Assembly (NCBI GenBank): GCA_017542245.1
Contig: JAFXXN010000078.1
Coordinates: 1 to 64,000, forward strand
From: Lachnospiraceae bacterium
Lineage (GTDB): Bacteria; Bacillota; Clostridia; Lachnospirales; Lachnospiraceae
Direction of reading: 5' to 3'
Length of the DNA: 64,000 nt
The notes beneath the pieces are model-generated. The model saw only the letters and a program-made list of their open reading frames with translations, ran no database searches and was not told the origin of the DNA. The translations under genes and the position numbers were made by a program. Position 1 is the first letter of the stretch, and the number at the start of each line of letters is the position of its first letter. Below, one piece after another: positions 42,618 to 51,207 of the stretch.

Positions 42618-43877
42618 ATGAAAACACCTTTTGTAACAAAAGAACAGATAGAAGAGATAGTTAAGAAATATCCTACTCCTTTTCATATCTATGATGAAAA
42701 AGGAATCAGGGAAAATGCACGCAGGATGCAGCAGGCATTTGCCTGGAATAAAGGTTTTAAAGAGTTTTTCGCCGTAAAAGCGACACCGAATCCCTTTATA
42801 ATACAGATGCTTAAAGAGGAAGGATGCGGAGTTGACTGCGCATCCATGCAGGAACTCCTTCTTGCAGAAGCTGTAGGATTAGGCGAAGGAGAGATCATGT
42901 TCTCATCAAACGAGACCCCTGAGGGAGAGTTTACCAAGTGCAAGAGTCTTGGAGGATATATCAACCTTGATGATATCACCCTTATCGACTTTCTTGACAA
43001 AGAGTGCGGCGTACCCGAAACAATATTCTGCAGATTCAATCCCGGCGGAGTATATAATGTTACAAACGGGATAATGGATAATCCCGGGGATGCAAAATAC
43101 GGAATGACACGTCCTCAGATAGCAGAGGCATTTAAGAGGCTCAAAGAACTTGGAGCAAAGAAATTCGGAATCCATGCATTCTTATGCAGCGGAGCAGTAA
43201 CAAACGATTATTATCCCATGCTTGCCGGCGATCTGTTCAAACTTGCCGTTGAACTTAAGGAAGAGACCGGAGCAGATATCAGATATATCAATCTTTCCGG
43301 CGGCGTAGGAATACCCTACAGACCCGACCAGGAAGGCTGTGATATCTTAAAGATCGGTGAAGGTGTAAAGAAGAAGTATGAAGAGATAATCGAGCCGGCA
43401 GGAATGGAAGTAGCCATATTCACCGAACTCGGACGCTTTATGCTTGCACCTTACGGACATCTTGTAGTAAAGGCTATACATGAAAAGCACACCTACAAAG
43501 AGTACATAGGAGTTGATGCATGTGCTGCAAACCTTATGAGACCAGCTATGTACGGTGCTTATCATCATCTGACGGTTCTCGGTAAAGAAAATGCGCCAAA
43601 GGATCATGTATATGATGTTGTAGGAAATCTTTGCGAGAACAACGACAAATTTGCTATAGACAGGGAGCTTCCGAAGATAGACATCGGAGACTATATCTGC
43701 ATACACGATACAGGTGCACATGGTTTCTCCATGGGATACAACTACAACGGTATGTTACGTTCAAAAGAACTTCTCCTGCATGAAGACGGAAGCGTTCAGC
43801 TTATCCGACGTGCAGAGACAGCTAAAGACTATTTTGCAACATTTGACTTCTGTGATATTATGAAGAAGGTATTATAA
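42618..43877 (+). CDS. lysA: Diaminopimelate decarboxylase-type PLP enzyme
   Basis: A 419-residue fold-type III decarboxylase that would convert meso-diaminopimelate to lysine. The PLP lysine is in FFAVKATPNP (about residue 53), followed by GVDCASMQELLLAE, the HAFLCSGAVTNDYYP loop, the glycine-rich YINLSGGVGIPY that binds the phosphate, FTELGRFMLAPYG, and the active-site Cys-containing NLCENNDKFAIDREL. The family also contains carboxynorspermidine and other amino-acid decarboxylases, so the substrate is probable rather than proven. It follows tagD by 30 bases, and two hairpins end the transcript. Confidence 0.85.
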   Translation: MKTPFVTKEQIEEIVKKYPTPFHIYDEKGIRENARRMQQAFAWNKGFKEFFAVKATPNPFIIQMLKEEGCGVDCASMQELLLAEAVGLGEGEIMFSSNETPEGEFTKCKSLGGYINLDDITLIDFLDKECGVPETIFCRFNPGGVYNVTNGIMDNPGDAKYGMTRPQIAEAFKRLKELGAKKFGIHAFLCSGAVTNDYYPMLAGDLFKLAVELKEETGADIRYINLSGGVGIPYRPDQEGCDILKIGEGVKKKYEEIIEPAGMEVAIFTELGRFMLAPYGHLVVKAIHEKHTYKEYIGVDACAANLMRPAMYGAYHHLTVLGKENAPKDHVYDVVGNLCENNDKFAIDRELPKIDIGDYICIHDTGAHGFSMGYNYNGMLRSKELLLHEDGSVQLIRRAETAKDYFATFDFCDIMKKVL

Positions 43878-43880
43878 AAG

Positions 43881-43932
43881 AACACCTCGAATCTCACGAT
43901 TTTTCAAAGAAAAATCGTTTCTTCTCGGTGTT
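43881..43932 (+). terminator. Large hairpin after the decarboxylase gene
   Basis: An inner perfect stem CGATTTTT/AAAAATCG (43897-43904 with 43910-43917) lies inside outer arms AACACC/GGTGTT. The T-run is short, so termination may be partial. Confidence 0.55.
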
Positions 43933-43950
43933 TGGACGGTTAAAAAATCA

Positions 43951-43985
43951 AAAAAGCCTATTCAAGCGAGCTTGATAGGCTTTTT
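43951..43985 (+). terminator. Strong intrinsic terminator
   Basis: AAAAAGCCTATTCAAGC pairs with GCTTGATAGGCTTTTT with a single bulged base. It is the main stop before the c-di-GMP gene. Confidence 0.9.
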
Positions 43986-44063
43986 GCTTTTTAACCTTGG
44001 GCATCTCAAAATATCAAATAATTAAAGTAAAAAATATAAAAAAAATAAGTAGTAAATTTTTAA

Positions 44064-44078
44064 CAGGCTTGGTATAAT
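44064..44078 (+). promoter_or_regulatory. Extended -10 promoter candidate for the EAL gene
   Basis: A perfect TATAAT at 44073-44078 preceded by TGG (extended -10). No good -35 is visible. Confidence 0.45.
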
Positions 44079-44119
44079 GTGAGAGTAGTAGGAGTGTCTT
44101 TTTTAGTGCGGGGGAGTTT

Positions 44120-47100
44120 ATGAGCGAGAAAAACAAGATACTGGGAATTTGTCTTGCAAAGCTGCAGGACAGAATAAGAACCGAATATTTAAACGCCATA
44201 AACAGGGCAGCATCTGTTTCGGGGTGGAAAGCGGTTACCTATAACAGCTTCAGAGATTTCAGAAAGAACGATCTTTGTGTTCAGGGATCAAAATCCATAT
44301 ATAATATAGTTAACTATAATGACATAGATGTACTGGTCGTATTTCCGGAGAGTATGAACCGCAGTGAGATAGCGGATGACCTTATTGCATTTGCACAGTC
44401 GAAGGGAAAGCCGGTCATCAGTATAGGTCCTAATAAGCCCGGATGTTTTTCAATCATCAGGGATTATGATGCAGGCTTCAAAGATCTTATGAACCATGTA
44501 ATAGATGTACATGGGGCGAAAAAGACATTTTTTGTCGGCGGTTTTTCTGAGGATGATGAGAGAACGGTCTTAAGGGTAAAAGCTTACAGAGAAGTCCTTG
44601 AGGCACATGGATTCGCATTTAATGAAAATATGGTCGATTACGGGGATTATAAGGATGAGATCATAAATAATGTGATGGACAGACTTATGGGCAGGGGAGA
44701 TGTTCCTCAGGCCATCTTCTGCATAGATGACAAGACAGCCATTCAGGTTTGTGAGAAGCTTTCAGAATTTGATCTCAAAGTTCCCGATGATGTGATAGTT
44801 ACCGGTTTCGGCGGTATTCCGGCAGCTTACTATTATCATCCGAGCATCTCATCGTGTTCAGATGATGTAGAAGTGTTTGCACAAATGGTAATTCAGGCGG
44901 CAGAGGCTGCATTAAGCGGTGAACCTCCGAAAGTTTATAAAAATCCGTTTAAGGCAAGGATCAGAAGATCATGCGGATGTGACATGAGGTCATATCTTTC
45001 AGCCGGAAGACGTGAATATGACTTGGCAGCAGCAAAGGCAGCAGGAATCTGCGTTATTGAGAACGAGAATGAAGCCGGCAAGACAAAAGGCTCCGAAAAT
45101 ATAGAGACGGCAGAGGCAGCTGAAAAAACCGAGCAGCAGAATATTGCCGGTGGGGAAAAGGCCAAACAGGAAGATACCAAACAGGAAGATACGATATTCA
45201 TGCCGGATGCCGTAAAAGACGGAACGGTTATCATATATAAAAAGTATCCCGAAACAGAGGATGCTGAAGGACAGAATAAAGAGGAAACAAACGAGAGTAA
45301 AAGTGAAGAAAACGCCGATGCACCGGCTGACACAGAAATTACTCCGTCCGATATAAAATTCGGTATAAAACCCGAAGAAATACCGGAATACACACCGGAT
45401 AAGCTAAAAGAGGCAGCAGCTTCCAGCGATCCCAGGCTTGCAGAAGCCATGAAAGGCGGATATGACATATCGTACGGATCCGGCAGATGTGACAGGGCAG
45501 CAGATGCTAAATCAGATACCGCTCCCTGTGACATAAGCAAAGAAAAAGATCAGACCGGCAGCACCGGATCAGGTGAATCTGCAAATAAGGAATACTCTGC
45601 AGAAGAACAAATCCACGGGATGGCAAAGATATATCCTTCCGATATTTTTAGGAAAAGAGCAGAAGAAAGAACCGGAGAAAATATTACCGGTTGTGAGAAT
45701 AGCAAAACAGCAAGCGAAAACAACTCCTCCGACCCCGAGGTTGATAAGGCCGCTAAGCGTGCCATGGAAGTGGCTGAAGACAAGCGGTGCATAGGCGGTC
45801 ACGGAGAAGCCAGATTCCGTTCGGGAAATCATGTAGCATATATCTATAAAGAACTGGATGAAATAGAGCGTAGAGAAGACTCTACACTTGCCTGGATGGA
45901 CAGAATGCTTGAGCTGGGCGATATAGAAAGCATCTGTGACAACATCGCCAAGAGGCTTCCAAAAGGTTCAGCACTTTATATATTTACCAAGCTTATTGAT
46001 TCCGGTTTTGATATAGACGGATTCGTTACTGATAACCTAAGTGAGGAAAGCCTCACGGTTATAGAGTCGAAAAACGGAGCCGGCAAAGAATCGGGACATA
46101 TAGAATATTCCGAGAAACCGACCGTAAAAGTAAAGCATCTGGTTAAAGACTATATAATGTCGGACATAGACGGTTCGATGATGGTATTTAACCCTGTGTT
46201 TATCGGTGATTTCGTGTGTGGTTATTATATGATAAGAACCGCACAGCTGAATGACATCAGGAATAACACAAAGCTTCTATGTACCGGACTGAACATGGTA
46301 TTCAGGTTCCTGGCAAATCAGAACCGCCAGCAGCAGATGCTCTACAATATAGAAAATTCTACATTTGTGAGCTCCATGACCGGTCTTCCTAACCTGAAAG
46401 GACTTACGCGCTGGTTCGAGACCTTCTCGGCAGAACCCGAGAACCATGCTAAGGCACTTAACATAAGCGTATTCTCGATGCCGAGATATACATACATATA
46501 CGAAAATTACGGATTAAATGAAATAGAAGAAAGCGTCCGCTTTATAGTGGACAAGATAAGAAGCACCTGTCCGAGAACAAGTTTCATAGGACAGTTTGCT
46601 GAAGGCGAATTTGTTGCCATTGACAGTGTCAGACCCGAAGATACCCGCGAGATAGTTGAGTGCGAGGACGGTACCGAAGATACGGTAAATGTCAATATGG
46701 AAGAAATCTTCCACAGATTCGATAAGATCATGGAAGAACATAACCGTATCAGTACCAAAGAATACTTCTTAGAGGTTAATTACGGAACTTCTGTTGTAGA
46801 AGAAGGATGGAATTCTTCACTGGAAAGCATGGTACGTATGGCGGTAAGTGATATGTACTTAAGAAGACTTCGCCAGGGCAGGGCTCCTGTAATAAGGGAT
46901 AAGACCTTTGACAGAGAGTACTTTGCCACATTCGAACTTCTGGTAGACAGAAATCTGTTCCGTTACCATTTCCAACCCATAGTTGACGCGGGCACAGGAA
47001 AGATATACGCATACGAAGCACTCATGCGTACCGGCGGCGGCATTTCGATGTCACCTTTAGATGTACTTGAGATAGCTAAGAATGCACAGAGACTGTATGA

Positions 47101-48805
47101 CATAGAAAAAGCGACACTGTTTAATGTTCTGAAATTCTATGAAGAACATCTCGAAGAGTTTGGAGACAAGAAATTATTCATAAACACCATACCCGGATAT
47201 TTCCTTAACGACCAGGACAGAAATGAACTGATCGAAAGATACGGGAAATATATTGATGCATTCGTCTTTGAAGTTACGGAGTCAAACACGGTGACCGATG
47301 ACGAGCTTGAAAAGCTTAGGAAACCTGCTCCTAACGGAAAATGTGCAAGCGTGGCGGTAGATGACTTCGGAACCGGACATTCTAACATAGTAAATCTTAT
47401 CCGTTACACACCTGAGATAATAAAGATAGACAGATACCTTATAAGCAATATCCAGGATGACAGCAACAAGCAGATGTTTGTTAAGAATACTATAGAATTT
47501 GCGGCACTTAACGGCATCAAAGTACTAGCGGAAGGCGTTGAGACATCCGAAGAATTGCGTAAAGTTATCGAATACGGTGTAGATTTTATCCAAGGGTATT
47601 ACACGGCTCATCCCGAAGCAAGTCTTATGCAGCAGATACCCCAGAACATTCGGAGCGAGATACTTAACGAAAGCATCAAAGCTTCAAAGTTTGATAATGA
47701 AAACATGGTATATAATGCAAAATCAGGAGAGACGATCAATCTTCTTGAACTGACACTTCAGAAATACACAAGTGTATTCATACCGGGCGGAAAAGTAAAG
47801 ATAGTCGGTGAACCGGGAAATACCATCGACATGATAATAAGAACGGCCGACAACAGAAAAGCAGATATCACTTTCGAAAACGTAAATATACGAGGCGAGC
47901 TTGAAACCACTGTTCAGCTGGGAAGAAACACAGAGACAAGCCTTACCATTATGGGAGAATGTACACTGAACAAGGATGGAATCCTCGTTCCCTCGGGATC
48001 GAGACTTACCTGTACAGGTCCCGGTAACCTTCATATCATAACGAGCAGGAACCTAAGCATAGGTATAGGATCGAACTGCAACGAGCCTCACGGAGACCTA
48101 TCATTCGATATGACGGGAACCGTAAAGATCGTAGCAAACGGCGATAAGGTAGTAGGTATAGGCGGTGGCAGATGTGACGGATCAAGGATAAGGCTTATAA
48201 ACGGATACTTTGATATATCAGCCAAAGCAATACATGCAGTTGCCATTGGAAGCGATGTGGGCGATACCGACATATATATAGGAAGAAATGTTTCATGCAG
48301 ACTCAAGTGTGACGGAAATGAATCTATAGCACTGGGCTCTATTAACGGAAAAGCAGAAATCGTTTCAAGAGGACGGCTTGATGTTACCGGAGACGGTGAA
48401 AAGACAGTCGGCATAGGATCGATCTACGGCTTTGCTAAGATAGATATCGTAAACCATCCGGTTTCGGTAGTGCTTCACAGCTTCTGTGGCATGGGAATCG
48501 GATCGCTGACAGGGAAGGCTGAGCTAACCAGTGAAGACTCAGAAGTTAACATATATGCGGAAGGAACCCAGATAAACGGTATCGGAAGCGGCGAAGACTA
48601 CGCGGATACACAGGTAAGCGGAGGAAAGGTCAGAGTAGAGATCTTAGCCGGTATACCAAGATCGCTCGGTTCACAGCGAGGTACATTTACTCTTAAATAC
48701 GGAAGCTTCACATCCATGCACGATCTTGACGTAAATGTCAAGGATGAACACGGTTTGAGGATAATGCCGAAGATGATAGAAAACGGCGTTTTGTTCGAAA
48801 GATAA
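44120..48805 (+). CDS. Multidomain EAL phosphodiesterase with LacI-type sensor and beta-helix-like tail
   Basis: A 1561-residue protein predicted to be cytoplasmic (no signal peptide or membrane helix seen). Residues 1-285 are a LacI/PurR-type ligand-binding fold without a DNA-binding headpiece, closing with the RRSCGCD motif common in such sensors. About 290-560 is an acidic, repeat-poor linker. About 590-730 is GAF-like. About 735-925 is a GGDEF relative whose signature is lost (GQFAEGEF). About 937-1180 is an EAL domain with EAL, the Asn of FINTIP, FEVTES, DDFGTGHSN, IKIDRYL, EGVE and QGYY, so it should cleave c-di-GMP. About 1190-1561 holds short beta repeats with GIGS and GIGGG turns, suggesting a parallel beta helix. 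It stands just upstream of the pilus genes. Confidence 0.85.
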   Translation: MSEKNKILGICLAKLQDRIRTEYLNAINRAASVSGWKAVTYNSFRDFRKNDLCVQGSKSIYNIVNYNDIDVLVVFPESMNRSEIADDLIAFAQSKGKPVISIGPNKPGCFSIIRDYDAGFKDLMNHVIDVHGAKKTFFVGGFSEDDERTVLRVKAYREVLEAHGFAFNENMVDYGDYKDEIINNVMDRLMGRGDVPQAIFCIDDKTAIQVCEKLSEFDLKVPDDVIVTGFGGIPAAYYYHPSISSCSDDVEVFAQMVIQAAEAALSGEPPKVYKNPFKARIRRSCGCDMRSYLSAGRREYDLAAAKAAGICVIENENEAGKTKGSENIETAEAAEKTEQQNIAGGEKAKQEDTKQEDTIFMPDAVKDGTVIIYKKYPETEDAEGQNKEETNESKSEENADAPADTEITPSDIKFGIKPEEIPEYTPDKLKEAAASSDPRLAEAMKGGYDISYGSGRCDRAADAKSDTAPCDISKEKDQTGSTGSGESANKEYSAEEQIHGMAKIYPSDIFRKRAEERTGENITGCENSKTASENNSSDPEVDKAAKRAMEVAEDKRCIGGHGEARFRSGNHVAYIYKELDEIERREDSTLAWMDRMLELGDIESICDNIAKRLPKGSALYIFTKLIDSGFDIDGFVTDNLSEESLTVIESKNGAGKESGHIEYSEKPTVKVKHLVKDYIMSDIDGSMMVFNPVFIGDFVCGYYMIRTAQLNDIRNNTKLLCTGLNMVFRFLANQNRQQQMLYNIENSTFVSSMTGLPNLKGLTRWFETFSAEPENHAKALNISVFSMPRYTYIYENYGLNEIEESVRFIVDKIRSTCPRTSFIGQFAEGEFVAIDSVRPEDTREIVECEDGTEDTVNVNMEEIFHRFDKIMEEHNRISTKEYFLEVNYGTSVVEEGWNSSLESMVRMAVSDMYLRRLRQGRAPVIRDKTFDREYFATFELLVDRNLFRYHFQPIVDAGTGKIYAYEALMRTGGGISMSPLDVLEIAKNAQRLYDIEKATLFNVLKFYEEHLEEFGDKKLFINTIPGYFLNDQDRNELIERYGKYIDAFVFEVTESNTVTDDELEKLRKPAPNGKCASVAVDDFGTGHSNIVNLIRYTPEIIKIDRYLISNIQDDSNKQMFVKNTIEFAALNGIKVLAEGVETSEELRKVIEYGVDFIQGYYTAHPEASLMQQIPQNIRSEILNESIKASKFDNENMVYNAKSGETINLLELTLQKYTSVFIPGGKVKIVGEPGNTIDMIIRTADNRKADITFENVNIRGELETTVQLGRNTETSLTIMGECTLNKDGILVPSGSRLTCTGPGNLHIITSRNLSIGIGSNCNEPHGDLSFDMTGTVKIVANGDKVVGIGGGRCDGSRIRLINGYFDISAKAIHAVAIGSDVGDTDIYIGRNVSCRLKCDGNESIALGSINGKAEIVSRGRLDVTGDGEKTVGIGSIYGFAKIDIVNHPVSVVLHSFCGMGIGSLTGKAELTSEDSEVNIYAEGTQINGIGSGEDYADTQVSGGKVRVEILAGIPRSLGSQRGTFTLKYGSFTSMHDLDVNVKDEHGLRIMPKMIENGVLFER

Positions 48806-48843
48806 AAAATTTATAAAAATGTTACAAAAAAATGCAAAATTCC

Positions 48844-48872
48844 TTGAAATTTTTATCATAAAAGCATATAAT
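48844..48872 (+). promoter_or_regulatory. Sigma-A promoter at the head of the pilus locus
   Basis: TTGAAA (48844-48849), a 17-base spacer and a perfect TATAAT (48867-48872). Confidence 0.75.
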
Positions 48873-48925
48873 AGTAAAGGTGATTTTGCGAGCATAAGCA
48901 AAATACATAAAGATGGAGGAACGTT

Positions 48926-49915
48926 ATGGCTATTTTTAACGACGCAAAAAGCGGAAACAACAATCAACAGTTAGCAGAGCAGGTAGTGGCAGGAATATCA
49001 GAGACAGTCACTCGTGCTATCACAGATGCATTAACACCTGTATTTACAGTGTTTGCAGCAAACGTAAAGAAATCACTTGAAGTATCAAAGGATCTTCAGG
49101 CAGAAGCTATAGGCAGACTTACCCAGGCATTCATGGACAGACTCGAGGAATCCACTCAGGGTACATTCCAGGATCTTTCACGTTCAGCAGTTGAAGGTGC
49201 AAGAATGCAGAAGGAAAGCGCCGACGCTGTAAGACAGTTGGTAGACGGTTTCTCCAGCACACTATCAGAGATGAAGGAAATATCCTCAGCTCAGAAAGCT
49301 ATCTTAGAGGATATGAGAACCGCAACAGAAGACCTTCGCTCTACAATTTCACTTGCATCGGTTGAGATGCAGAGGTCGATAAAGGATGCATCCGATGCTA
49401 TGAAGACCATTACCGTAGGCGTATCGGACGGCATGAACTCACTTACTACCGACACTATCAACAGCTTAAAGAACGTATATGACGATATTTCAAAGAGCTT
49501 GAAGAATATTTCAGAGACACAGGCAACAAACCTTCAGGATCTTGGCACAGTTCTCAACCGTCTGGGCGATCACTTAGCAGAAGAGAAGAAGATACTCGAA
49601 GGACATCAGTCAAGCTGGGCTACAAGCTATGTAAAGGCAGACGAAGAGATAAACAAGAACTCAGAAGAACTCCTTGCACAGATGACAAAGTATACAAAGT
49701 CCATGACAAGCTATACAGTTGCACTGAACGAAGTATCGGCAGACATGAAGGTGAACCTGCCTTCTTTCGAGGAGATGATGGCAAAGACCATAAACGACAT
49801 CTTCGCACTCCTCGACAAGCAGTTAGCAGATGTAGCTACCACACTCGGAAAGACAACAGAAGAGATCAACGAAGCCGCAGCAAGGCTGCCTAAGGCTTTG
49901 AGAGGGCTGACATAA
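48926..49915 (+). CDS. Long helical coiled-coil protein, pilus-locus associated
   Basis: A 329-residue, almost entirely helical protein without a signal peptide or membrane helix. Heptad-rich sequence resembles chemoreceptor signalling regions and the tails of MotA/ExbB-type ZorA proteins; the end TLGKTTEEINEAAARLPKAL is the most ZorA-tail-like part. I cannot assign a family with certainty. GGAGG precedes the ATG, a good promoter lies upstream, and the next gene begins 35 bases downstream. Codon use is regular, with a cluster of synonymous preferences typical of abundant proteins. It may be a cytoplasmic scaffold for the pilus motor. Confidence 0.7.
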   Translation: MAIFNDAKSGNNNQQLAEQVVAGISETVTRAITDALTPVFTVFAANVKKSLEVSKDLQAEAIGRLTQAFMDRLEESTQGTFQDLSRSAVEGARMQKESADAVRQLVDGFSSTLSEMKEISSAQKAILEDMRTATEDLRSTISLASVEMQRSIKDASDAMKTITVGVSDGMNSLTTDTINSLKNVYDDISKSLKNISETQATNLQDLGTVLNRLGDHLAEEKKILEGHQSSWATSYVKADEEINKNSEELLAQMTKYTKSMTSYTVALNEVSADMKVNLPSFEEMMAKTINDIFALLDKQLADVATTLGKTTEEINEAAARLPKALRGLT

Positions 49916-49950
49916 AGATACTTCAAGCATTAAGAAAAGGATGATTGCTC

Positions 49951-51177
49951 ATGGAATACAATATGTACCAGCCATCCATCCTCGGTACTGCTGCTGAAAA
50001 TATAAGACAGGCACGTGAGGACAGGATAAAAAAGAGAAGCGAGGAGGCGGCTACCGGACTCGGTGAATGCGCTAAGATTTTCGAGAAGATCGGAGAGAAG
50101 CCATTAGCTGAGATGCAGGGCATAGCATATTGCTTAAGCGCCGATGAAAAGAACCTCCTCATACCATATATGTTTTCACAGATGAAGGCGGCTCAGGAAG
50201 GAAAAGCCGACCCGAAGAAAGTGGAAGATCACGTAAACAAATACATAAGCATACTGACAGAAAGCTCAGAAAAGCTTCCGGATGATGTAGTACTTGAAAT
50301 TTACAAAGGGTGCCAGGACAACTTCAAGTCTCCTGCATTAAAGCCTCTGTTCAAGCGTCTTGAAAAAGATGATGCATTCTGTGACTCGTTGCGCCGTCAG
50401 TGCGGTCAGGACGCAAAAGAACTTATGAGACAGTTCTATGACGGATCCATAGCAGCATATTTTAACAAGCTTGCTACAGCAAAGACCGGGCAGAACGGAA
50501 ACTATGCACAGGCGTTAGAGATGGTAGGCGTTATGAAGGACACCGCACTGTACAACGAGTGCATGGTATACTTCATCGTCATATGTAATGCAGAGGAATA
50601 CAGGAAGTTCAAAGAAGAAGACCTTTACGAGATGGCAAAGGACTTCGACGAAGACATGAAGAAGAAGCTTCTTATTAATATGGTAAAGAACCTCGATACC
50701 GTACAGCTTCGTAAGTATGCAAGTCTTGTAGAACTGTTTGAACCCGTTACCGGAGCTAAGGGAAGCGAGAAGTACATAGCCGTTATGGAAGACCTTGCTC
50801 CCCAGTATCAGCAAAGATATGCCGTATGGCTCAACCAGTTCCTTATTACACGTATGCTCGGAAAAGGAGATGTGGCAGCATTCTGGCTCAACTACTCTTC
50901 AAAGATCGCAGTATCCGTACATCAGTGCGGCAGCGTAATCTTAGACTTCGGCAAGTTCGTTGTCATCGAGATAGTTGAGACCAATACAGCATTCTTCTAT
51001 GAGATAGGATATTACAAGGAGAATGTAGCGCCTAACATCATCGACTTCGAATCAGAAGCAGACATGAGCTCATTCCTCTCAGGAAAGACCGACATGAACG
51101 CCGGCATGAACTGGAGACGTGTACATATGGGCGACTGGCAGTATTCGGTAAGAGATTATATTTCTAAGTACCAATAA
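49951..51177 (+). CDS. Protein of unknown function, possible EH-signature-like C-terminus
   Basis: A 408-residue soluble protein that I do not recognise overall. Residues 1-300 are mixed helical and acidic (TPR-like feel, no clear repeat). The last 120 residues have FWLNYSSKIAV, VVIEIVETNTAFFYEIGYY and a terminal RVHMGDWQYSVRDYI; this order recalls the EH-signature domain of Zorya-type ZorC proteins, but the match is only by eye. The frame is open from a TTG at 49945; the ATG at 49951 with AAAAGGA upstream is preferred. It lies between the coiled-coil gene and pilB, 30 bases from the latter. Confidence 0.7.
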   Translation: MEYNMYQPSILGTAAENIRQAREDRIKKRSEEAATGLGECAKIFEKIGEKPLAEMQGIAYCLSADEKNLLIPYMFSQMKAAQEGKADPKKVEDHVNKYISILTESSEKLPDDVVLEIYKGCQDNFKSPALKPLFKRLEKDDAFCDSLRRQCGQDAKELMRQFYDGSIAAYFNKLATAKTGQNGNYAQALEMVGVMKDTALYNECMVYFIVICNAEEYRKFKEEDLYEMAKDFDEDMKKKLLINMVKNLDTVQLRKYASLVELFEPVTGAKGSEKYIAVMEDLAPQYQQRYAVWLNQFLITRMLGKGDVAAFWLNYSSKIAVSVHQCGSVILDFGKFVVIEIVETNTAFFYEIGYYKENVAPNIIDFESEADMSSFLSGKTDMNAGMNWRRVHMGDWQYSVRDYISKYQ

Positions 51178-51207
51178 AAATAAGATGCACCAATCGGAGA
51201 AAACATA

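Noticed and set aside
44935-45540. 201-codon antisense frame opposite the EAL protein linker
   Set aside because: It arises from the acidic Glu/Ala-rich linker on the other strand; Ser/Ala-rich, without a ribosome site or domain.
48926-51177. A Zorya anti-phage system
   Set aside because: There is no MotA/MotB-type channel pair and no helicase or nuclease gene; the two proteins are followed by pilus genes.
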